Assembly (NCBI GenBank): GCA_022072085.1
Contig: JAJVII010000011.1
Span: forward strand, 1 to 64,000
DNA length: 64,000 nt
Reading direction: 5' to 3'
From: Phycisphaerae bacterium
GTDB lineage: Bacteria > Planctomycetota > Phycisphaerae > JAJVII01
Positions 33,866 through 40,204 of the stretch are shown piece after piece. Positions within the stretch are counted from its first letter, which is position 1, and each line of letters begins with the position of its first letter. Below the pieces are notes generated by a model that worked only from the letters and a program-made list of their open reading frames with translations, was not told where the DNA came from and searched no databases. Position numbers and translations under genes: made by a program.

Positions 33866-34132
33866 CTACAAGCATAGTCCCTTATCGGTCAAATGCAAAG
33901 GCCCCGATAGGGTTTCGGCGATTCGGAGGGGCGTCACAGGTCTCGCGGAGACAGGCCCGTGTGGCGGGCGATCCTGGCCAGGATCCAGACGGTCGGCCAG
34001 CACCCGCAGGACCAGAGCCTTGGCCTTGGCCAATGCCTGCTTGCGCGTGCAGCCGTAACTCATCACGCCGGGCAATTCGGGAACCTCGGCGATCCAGCGA
34101 TCGTCTTCTTCCCGCTCGATTTGGCCCTTCAT
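33866..34132 (-). CDS. Chimeric HicB-like antitoxin remnant
   Basis: Residues 1-50 (MKGQIEREEDDRWIAEVPEL, then PGVMSYGCTRKQALAKAKALVLRVLADRLD) match the N-terminal half of HicB-type antitoxins. After residue 50 the match stops. The following DNA, read one frame over, encodes LARIARHTGLSPRDL and a stop, which is the usual HicA C-terminus. So a deletion appears to have joined the middle of hicB to the end of hicA, and the remaining tail of this frame is probably not a real domain. Any antitoxin-like RNA or DNA binding is unlikely because the C-terminal DNA-binding part of HicB is missing. A weak promoter is upstream. Confidence 0.6.
   Translation of the reverse strand: MKGQIEREEDDRWIAEVPELPGVMSYGCTRKQALAKAKALVLRVLADRLDPGQDRPPHGPVSARPVTPLRIAETLSGPLHLTDKGLCL
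33934..33981 (-). pseudogene. HicA toxin C-terminal remnant
   Basis: The 16 codons read L-A-R-I-A-R-H-T-G-L-S-P-R-D-L-stop, nearly identical in form to the end of HicA-type mRNA interferases as I recall the family. The frame differs from the HicB-like remnant that overlaps it. The start, catalytic histidine region (GSH) and core beta sheet of HicA are absent. Read as a deletion scar of a hicBA locus. Confidence 0.65.
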
Positions 34133-34150
34133 GGCTTACGCCTGCGCCCA

Positions 34151-34179
34151 AGTATACTCTTTCCTGCAATGTCCGTCAC
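34151..34179 (-). promoter_or_regulatory. Possible sigma-70-type promoter of the hicB remnant
   Basis: On the minus strand GTGACG (34174-34179) and TATACT (34151-34156) are spaced by 17 bp, giving a short leader before the ATG at 34132. The -35 is only a partial match. It may be the surviving autoregulated promoter of the hicBA locus. Confidence 0.35.
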
Positions 34180-34200
34180 CGTCCTGGCACGCCCAGTTCC

Positions 34201-35529
34201 TTACGCCCGCCGCAGGATCACCAGGCGGTGAGTGTTGGTGCCCAGGCGGTTGTTGGAGACGTTGAAGCAGTTGGCCAGCTTGGTGAACTTCTGCGCGTGG
34301 ATCAGCACCTCGACGACGCGGAAGCGAGTGCTGGGTGCTGAGTGGTGAGTGCTGAGTGAGGAGTGGGAAGAGGACCTGCCCATCTCCTTGCCAGCCCGCG
34401 GGCTCTGACCCCCGATCCCCGCCGCCAGTTCCACGATCACCTCGTCCAGGTGCAGGATCGTCCCCTCGTGCTCGACCTCGCCGACCTCGATCACGGCGTG
34501 GCCGCCCGGGCGAAGCACGCGGACCATCTGGGCCATTGATCGGCCGACGAACGCCCGCCAGCGCTCCAGGCTCGGCGTCTGCACGAGCGAGCGGTCCAGG
34601 CCGATGGCGGCCGGGTCGATCCCCGCGAACCAGAACTCCAGCCAGTTATCCATGAGGTAGTTGGCCTTGGCCAGGAAGGGCGGGGACGTGACGATCAGGT
34701 CCACGGATGCGTCCGGCAGGTCGGCAGGGGTCACCCCGCCGGCGTCGGCGACGAAGAAGCGGTCGGCCCGGGCGGCGTCAGCCAGCCCCGCCAGGTCCAG
34801 CCCCGCCAGGCTTCGACGGGCCTTGCGGACGATGCGCGGGGCGATCGGCCGATAGGTCGGCCGCTGTCGTCGCTGGCGGTTGATCCGCCGCTGAGCCGAC
34901 GGAGGGACGGAAATCTGCGGGAAGCTGTAGACGCTGAAAAAGCCGTCGCTGTGGCCGTGCAGCCGCGAGAGCGCCAGCAGCTCGATGAAGCGGTCGGTTG
35001 CGTCGGCGTCCGGGCGGGCCAGGTGCGTCCGCAGGTTGACGAGCTGGCGGATCGTGCGGCGGTGGTAGAAGGGCGTCAGGTCAGCCAGCGGCTCGGCGTC
35101 CAGGTCGCAGTCGCGGTCGAGGTCCAGCGTCGCCAGCCTGGCCTCGACGGCCTCCAGCGTCGCGGGACGGCACTTCGCCTGCGTCACGCGGATCGAGAGG
35201 GGGTTCACGTCGCTGCCCAGGGCGGTCCGGCCCATCAGGTTGGCCGCCAGCGCCGTCGTGCCTCGGCCGAGGAACGGGTCGTAGACCACCTGCCCGGGAT
35301 CGGTCAGCCGCTCGATGAAGTAGGCCGGCAGCTCGGGCTTGAAGCTGGCCCGGTAGCTGATGACGTAGTGCAGGGGGGTCATCTGCTTCTGGCGGGCTGT
35401 CCAGAACTCGCCGACGACGCGGCGATACTTCCCGTCCACGCCGGCGGGGTGGGCGACGGTCTCGCGGTCGAAGATGCGGGGCAGGGCGGTGGCCTGCCTC
35501 GGTCCGGCTGGCGTGCGTGGCGCGTTCAT
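34201..35529 (-). CDS. DNA methyltransferase (N4-cytosine/N6-adenine, TSPPF motif)
   Basis: A 442-residue SAM-dependent DNA methyltransferase. Motif I is D84-PFLGRGTT and motif IV is TSPPF at about residues 281-285, with a typical order for the beta class (IV after I is unusual for alpha class). The TSPPF form fits N4-cytosine or N6-adenine modification. The start MNAPRTPAGP at 35529 is preferred over the upstream ATG at 35682, whose added 51 residues show no family match. No restriction endonuclease partner is in the window, so it may be an orphan. Residues about 384-402 are encoded by a short-period repeat that has entered the gene in frame, just before the final FRVVEVLIH segment. Confidence 0.82.
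   Translation of the reverse strand: MNAPRTPAGPRQATALPRIFDRETVAHPAGVDGKYRRVVGEFWTARQKQMTPLHYVISYRASFKPELPAYFIERLTDPGQVVYDPFLGRGTTALAANLMGRTALGSDVNPLSIRVTQAKCRPATLEAVEARLATLDLDRDCDLDAEPLADLTPFYHRRTIRQLVNLRTHLARPDADATDRFIELLALSRLHGHSDGFFSVYSFPQISVPPSAQRRINRQRRQRPTYRPIAPRIVRKARRSLAGLDLAGLADAARADRFFVADAGGVTPADLPDASVDLIVTSPPFLAKANYLMDNWLEFWFAGIDPAAIGLDRSLVQTPSLERWRAFVGRSMAQMVRVLRPGGHAVIEVGEVEHEGTILHLDEVIVELAAGIGGQSPRAGKEMGRSSSHSSLSTHHSAPSTRFRVVEVLIHAQKFTKLANCFNVSNNRLGTNTHRLVILRRA
34326..34373. repeat. In-frame GAGTGCT heptamer array inside the methyltransferase gene
   Basis: Six consecutive 7-bp units (GAGTGCT, GGGTGCT, GAGTGGT, GAGTGCT, GAGTGAG, GAGTGGG) plus AAGAGG run from 34326 to 34373. The 42 bp of exact units equals 14 codons, so the frame is kept. 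It encodes a Ser/His/Thr-rich stretch (SSSHSSLSTHHSAPS). Same motif as the spacer array at 5461-5562. Confidence 0.88.
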
Positions 35530-35579
35530 GCGGGCATGATACGCAACCGCCCGGGGCGGTACAAGCCAAATCCATTCCG

Positions 35580-35593
35580 GATGGCATGCCATC
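35580..35593. promoter_or_regulatory. GATGGCATGCCATC palindrome upstream of the PEP-CTERM promoter
   Basis: A 14-bp perfect palindrome lies about 175 bp upstream of the sigma-54-type promoter and 50 bp upstream of the methyltransferase ATG. CATTCCGG occurs three times in the same 303-bp spacer (around 35573, 35612 and 35757). Candidate activator or repressor sites. The rest of the spacer contains an AT-rich patch and no gene. Confidence 0.4.
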
Positions 35594-35768
35594 GGGACGG
35601 ACACGGGCATGTTGCATTCCGGGTACGCTGGGCGTTGATTCTTTGGACACGGCGGGTTGCAAGGGGGGCGATGTTGGCCCAAGATACGATGCGCGGGTAT
35701 GATCTATAAGCAATTTATTTTCCGTAGTTTATAATAATCGTTCTGCGGGCGGACCACATTCCGGGGCG

Positions 35769-35786
35769 TTGGCATGAGATTTGCAT
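35769..35786 (+). promoter_or_regulatory. Sigma-54 (-24/-12) promoter of the PEP-CTERM gene
   Basis: TTGGCATGAGATTTGCAT has GG at 35771-35772 and GC at 35783-35784, exactly 10 bp apart, the invariant RpoN spacing. Transcription should start near 35796, leaving about 37 nt before the ATG at 35833. PEP-CTERM genes are known to be linked to RpoN-dependent control (PrsK/PrsR), which this fits. Confidence 0.7.
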
Positions 35787-35832
35787 ACTTGACCCAGCGA
35801 GGGCGGGCCTTCGGTTGAAGAGGTATGCGGCG

Positions 35833-37032
35833 ATGAAACGATTGTCAGCATTCGTTGTGGTTCTGACCGTTCTGCTGGCGGCGGCAACCGCCGGGGCCAG
35901 CGTTATCACCGGACTGAACACCGACACGAGCTACGGGCTGAAGAACTCGCTGCACCAGTGGGAATTCGGCGTGTCCGCCACGACCAGCCGCTCGCTCGGC
36001 CGGGTGGACCTGACAGCCGCGTTCGGCTACGACATCCGCGGCGCCGACGTGGCGATGCTCTCGGACGGTCGCGTGGCCATCACCCACCGGGACAGCGCCA
36101 ACACCAAGTGGCAGGTGTCCATTCTCCAGACGCTCTACGACAGCGGCGGGTTGCTGACCGGCGCGAACATCAACACGACAATGGACGTTGGGGCCACTGC
36201 CAGCCGCCTCGCGCCGCTTCAGAACCAAGGGTTCGTCGTCGCCACCAACGGAGTAGCGGTCGTCTTCAATCAGACCGCAGCCAACTCCTGGTCCGGGACT
36301 TCCGGGACCATCGCGAGCACCTCGTCGTTCTACGACGTGGCCGGTTTGAAGGCCGGCACGACGGACTTTGTCATCGGCACATACGCCAGCGCCCCCGGCA
36401 GTTCGGCAGCCCGGACGGCCTGGGAGTACACCATGGATGCCGGCAATGACGGCGCCCACGACCTGCTCGGCAAGTACTACGACTCCGACTACAGCAAGAA
36501 GGGCTGGGGATACAACGGGACCGGCGAAGGGCTGAACACCGGCCTGCTGAGCAACGGCTTCATCGTCAGCAATGATGGCGACAGCACGGACATCGGCTCG
36601 GTCCTGTTCAACGCCACCGCGACCGACGGCGCCTGGCACGACAACGCGGCGGTCGGCGAGATCCTCGACGCCTCCGGCGCCAAGGTGCTTGACCGCCACT
36701 GGGCCGCGACCAGCGACGGCCGCGTCATTTCCGCCTCCTCCGGCGGATGGACGCGCAGCGACACCGACTGGCAGGTCTTCACCCTCGTGGCCAATCCGAA
36801 TTTCCAGCCGTCCGGCTCGATCGGCGCCACCGGCAAGGACTACCAGGTGACCCTCGGCGGGGGCGCCGCCAAGAGTCAGAACGGCGCGGCCAGCGGCGTG
36901 TTCGTCGGCCGAGTCGCCGGCGACTACATGGTGGTCGCCACGGTTCCCGAACCGGCCACGCTGAGCCTGCTGCTCCTCGGCGGCGCGGTCCTGGTGGGTC
37001 GGCGGCGGATGCGGCGCCGGGCGGCCGCGTAA
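35833..37032 (+). CDS. PEP-CTERM sorting-signal protein
   Basis: A 399-residue exported protein. The signal peptide covers about residues 1-22 (MKRLSAFVVVLTVLLAAATAGA). The C-terminus carries the PEP-CTERM signal: VPEPATLSLLLLGGAVLVG followed by an Arg-rich tail (RRRMRRR), the recognition site for exosortase-type processing. The intervening region, with repeated W-containing beta strands and G/S/T-rich loops, is of unknown fold; it looks like an extracellular matrix or appendage protein. GAGG about 9 bp before the ATG supports the start, and the gene is followed by a strong terminator, so it is probably monocistronic. Exosortase itself is not in this window. Confidence 0.85.
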   Translation: MKRLSAFVVVLTVLLAAATAGASVITGLNTDTSYGLKNSLHQWEFGVSATTSRSLGRVDLTAAFGYDIRGADVAMLSDGRVAITHRDSANTKWQVSILQTLYDSGGLLTGANINTTMDVGATASRLAPLQNQGFVVATNGVAVVFNQTAANSWSGTSGTIASTSSFYDVAGLKAGTTDFVIGTYASAPGSSAARTAWEYTMDAGNDGAHDLLGKYYDSDYSKKGWGYNGTGEGLNTGLLSNGFIVSNDGDSTDIGSVLFNATATDGAWHDNAAVGEILDASGAKVLDRHWAATSDGRVISASSGGWTRSDTDWQVFTLVANPNFQPSGSIGATGKDYQVTLGGGAAKSQNGAASGVFVGRVAGDYMVVATVPEPATLSLLLLGGAVLVGRRRMRRRAAA

Positions 37033-37056
37033 GCCGCACGACAGAGCTTTGGCAAG

Positions 37057-37083
37057 AACCCGGGCCTTGCAGCCCGGGTTTTT
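37057..37083 (+). terminator. Intrinsic terminator after the PEP-CTERM gene
   Basis: AACCCGGGC (37057-37065) pairs with GCCCGGGTT (37072-37080) over a 6-nt loop, and the stem runs directly into TTTTT. A textbook Rho-independent terminator, the clearest one in the window. It isolates the PEP-CTERM gene from the following locus. Confidence 0.9.
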
Positions 37084-37156
37084 CATGTACAATGTCCGCC
37101 TCCTATCCCTGTGGACACGTGAGACGCGGGCGTTCCTTTCAGGAGTCGAACCTGAC

Positions 37157-40100
37157 ATGAATCGCAAGACGATCGGCCTGGCCGGCGTGGTGGCGTTGAT
37201 GCTGTCTGCTGTCGCCTTCGGTGGCGAGCCGCAGTGGCAGAACCTGCCCGGTGCGAACTCTGACTTCAAGCCCGGGTCGCTCAAACTTCCCCTGGTCGTG
37301 ACCGAGCGCAGCGGCGTCGCCCGCCGCGGCGCCGTGGTCACCTCCGGCGTGCCGTTCCCGCCGGGGTTCCTGCCCGACGTGGGCCGGCTGGCGGTTGTCG
37401 ACAAGGACGGCAAGCCGGTCGTCTCGCAGGCGACGGCGATGCTCACCTGGCACAAGCCGGCCTACGACGATTCGGCGCAGTGGGCGCTGGTCAGCTTCGT
37501 CGCCGACGTCGACGCCAACGCGACGGCCACCTACTACCTGACCGACGACGGCAAGTCCGCCCCGCCGGCGTCCGCGCTGAAGGCGACCCGCGACGAGAAG
37601 GCGATTACCGTTGCGACCGGCGCCGCCAAGTTCACGATCCCGCTGGAGGGCGCGTCGCTGATCGGCCGGGCCGAGATCGGCGGCGACGATGTGCTTGGCG
37701 ATGCAGGCGTGGTCGGCCGCGTCACCGCGGGCGACTGGCCCGATCGCACTCTCAAGGCCGGTGATGTGCAGACGACGACGCACGTCGCCGAAGGCGTTGC
37801 GGTCGAGGAATCCGGTCCGGCCCGCGTGGTCGTGGCGATCAAGGGCGGATTCAAGCCCGGCGACAAGGAAGGCGGCTCTTACGGTTTCACCGCGCGGCTC
37901 TACTTCGCCGCGGGCAGCCCGCAGGTTCGCCTGATCTACACCGTCGGCAACTGCCGCCTGGACCCGACGCTCCACGACACGGGCAACGGCCGCAAAGGCC
38001 GCCTGGCCTACATTTGGCCGATGCAGGACGCCTCGCTGCTGGTTTCGCTGGCCGGCGCGGAGAAGGCGAAGGCGACGACGCTGGCCGATGGCAAGACGGT
38101 TTCCGCTGACGGTTTGGCCGTCATCCAGTCAACGCTGGACGGCTGTAAGGTGACAGGCGACGGCCGGGAACTGGCCACCGGCAAGCGGCACGAGGGCGTC
38201 ATTGACCTAGCGGGTGGCGGACGGGGCCTCGCCGTCACCCGGCGTCACTTCGCCGAGGAATGGCCGGGGGCCCTGGAGGCGAAGGGCGGCATGATCCGCG
38301 TGGGGCTGCTGCCGGCCGAGTCGAACGAGACTTATTGCCTCAACCACGGCCAGCGGAAGAGTTGGGATCTGCTGCTGACGCCGCACGGGGCCGAGACGCC
38401 GGACCTGGCGGCGCTGCACAACCAGGCCGACGCCCTGCTGCTGTTCCGGCCCGACCCGGTGTGGATGGTGCGGGCGGGCGGCCTGACCGGGGCGTGGTCG
38501 GCGGGGCTGGCGTTGGCCGACGCGCCGGCCAAGGTGTCGATGCGCCGCCGACCGGCGCGGGCATCGGGCCCGAGCAAGGGCGGCGTCGGCGGGTCGGACG
38601 GATGGGACCGCTTCGGCGTGATCAGCTCGTGGAATGCCGGCGGCGCCCACTGGAACGAGAACACGGCGTTCAGCCGTTGGCTTCAGTACGGCGATGGCGC
38701 GGAGTTCGACAACTCGGAGATCCCGACGCTGTGGGCGGCTGACGCCTGCCCGATTCAGTTTGACCACCCGGACTACGATGCCTGCTGGCCCTACGTGGGC
38801 TACGGCAGCGCGGAGCACACACGGATGAAGGTGCTGACGTATCCCGGCTACAAGAACCGCTGCACATGGGGCCTGCCCGACACCGGGCACATGGGCATGT
38901 GGATGTGGCTGGAGTATTACCAGCTCACCGGCGACATGCGGGCTCGCGAGGCGGCCGAGCACCTCGGCCAGATGGCTCGCGGCTACCTCTGGCGATACAC
39001 GCACGACGAGAAGAAGGACGGCACCGGCGCGCTGACCGGCGGCCAGTTCCGCGACTTCAAGCGTCGCGACCCCGACGCCGAGCCGGGCTTCAAGCTCGAC
39101 CGGCGCTACATCGGCTGGCCGCTCTATTGCCTGGCGCAGTATTACCAGCTCACCGGCGACGCGGCGGTGCTGGACGAGGCCCGCATTATCGCCCGGGCGT
39201 TCCGCAACACGGCCCGGGCCTGCCCGATCGGCCAACTCGTCGCGGAGCCGGCCGGCAAGAACGGCACGGAGGTGACGGAGTATTCCGCTACCTTCGGCTT
39301 CCCCAACGGCAACGGCGGTGTGGCCAGCCAGGTCCGCGAGTGGCCGAAGTCGGCCAGCCTCGTCCAGTCCAACTTCTACAGCGGCATCGTCATCTACGGC
39401 CTGCGGGAGTATTACCTGGTCAGCCATGATGTCGAGGCCCTGGACACGCTGGTCGGGCAGATCGACCGCTTCTGCCACTACTCGATGATCCACGACCCGC
39501 AGGACCAGCCGGCCGGCTGGAGCTACATCTTCGCCGACTACTGGGGCCCCTACACCTGGGAGGACGCGACCAACCCCAAGACCGGCAAGTCGGCAGCCGG
39601 CTTCACCGGCAGCAACGAACTGGTCTGCGACGCGATCGCCCGCATCTACCCGCTCAGCGGACGGGCCGACCTGATGGACATCCTCAAGCTGGCTCGAAAG
39701 GCCAACGGGACCAACACCCGGACGATCTCGGTGACGATGGCCGTCGCGTACCCCAAGCAGGACCAGACGCCGCCCGCGGCGGTGAAGGACCTGTCGGCTG
39801 AGTCGGCCGGCGCCGGCAGCGTGCGGCTGACATGGACCGCGCCCGGCGGCGACGGGCAGGAGGGGCAGGCCGCGTGGTACCAGGTGAAGTACTCGCCCGC
39901 GAAGATCGTCGAGCGGGTCGCCGGCTGGCCCGACCGCACCGAGCCGCTGCCCGGCACGCGGGCGGAGTGGTTCGAGCGGGCCAACGCGTTCAATGCTAAG
40001 CAGCGTTCGTTCTGGGCGGCGTTCAACGTCGAGGGTGAGCCCGACCCCGCGGCCGCCGGCACGAAGCAGACGATGACCGTCGAGGGCCTGGCCCCGGGGC

Positions 40101-40183
40101 ACTACAACTTCGCCCTCAAGAGCTGGGACCGCGACATGAACATCAGCGACGTGAGCAATGTGGTGGAAGTGACCGTGAAGTAG
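37157..40183 (+). CDS. Secreted RIFT-barrel / alpha-alpha-toroid polysaccharide-lyase-like protein
   Basis: A 1008-residue exported protein; signal peptide about residues 1-20. The N-terminal part (SGVPFPPGFLPD, then QWALVSFVADV) matches the RIFT-barrel opening seen in YetA/exo-rhamnogalacturonan-lyase-like proteins. The middle (about residues 500-880) has toroid-like helices, with YYQLTGD occurring twice near residues 586 and 662. The C-terminus (about 900-1008) is fibronectin-III-like, with SVRLTWTAPGGDG. A lyase or hydrolase on a large acidic polysaccharide is inferred; no catalytic residue can be confirmed. AGGAG precedes the ATG at 37157. It heads the five-paralog array 21 bp downstream and probably shares its transcript. 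Confidence 0.55.
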   Translation: MNRKTIGLAGVVALMLSAVAFGGEPQWQNLPGANSDFKPGSLKLPLVVTERSGVARRGAVVTSGVPFPPGFLPDVGRLAVVDKDGKPVVSQATAMLTWHKPAYDDSAQWALVSFVADVDANATATYYLTDDGKSAPPASALKATRDEKAITVATGAAKFTIPLEGASLIGRAEIGGDDVLGDAGVVGRVTAGDWPDRTLKAGDVQTTTHVAEGVAVEESGPARVVVAIKGGFKPGDKEGGSYGFTARLYFAAGSPQVRLIYTVGNCRLDPTLHDTGNGRKGRLAYIWPMQDASLLVSLAGAEKAKATTLADGKTVSADGLAVIQSTLDGCKVTGDGRELATGKRHEGVIDLAGGGRGLAVTRRHFAEEWPGALEAKGGMIRVGLLPAESNETYCLNHGQRKSWDLLLTPHGAETPDLAALHNQADALLLFRPDPVWMVRAGGLTGAWSAGLALADAPAKVSMRRRPARASGPSKGGVGGSDGWDRFGVISSWNAGGAHWNENTAFSRWLQYGDGAEFDNSEIPTLWAADACPIQFDHPDYDACWPYVGYGSAEHTRMKVLTYPGYKNRCTWGLPDTGHMGMWMWLEYYQLTGDMRAREAAEHLGQMARGYLWRYTHDEKKDGTGALTGGQFRDFKRRDPDAEPGFKLDRRYIGWPLYCLAQYYQLTGDAAVLDEARIIARAFRNTARACPIGQLVAEPAGKNGTEVTEYSATFGFPNGNGGVASQVREWPKSASLVQSNFYSGIVIYGLREYYLVSHDVEALDTLVGQIDRFCHYSMIHDPQDQPAGWSYIFADYWGPYTWEDATNPKTGKSAAGFTGSNELVCDAIARIYPLSGRADLMDILKLARKANGTNTRTISVTMAVAYPKQDQTPPAAVKDLSAESAGAGSVRLTWTAPGGDGQEGQAAWYQVKYSPAKIVERVAGWPDRTEPLPGTRAEWFERANAFNAKQRSFWAAFNVEGEPDPAAAGTKQTMTVEGLAPGHYNFALKSWDRDMNISDVSNVVEVTVK

Positions 40184-40204
40184 CGACCTTTCAGGAGCAA
40201 CGCG

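Noticed and set aside
33866-34132. An intact HicB antitoxin
   Set aside because: The match stops at about residue 50, and the HicA tail in another frame shows a deletion, so it is not a functional pair.
35730-35735. TATAAT as a sigma-70 promoter for the PEP-CTERM gene
   Set aside because: No matching -35 at proper spacing, and the sigma-54 motif downstream is a much better fit.
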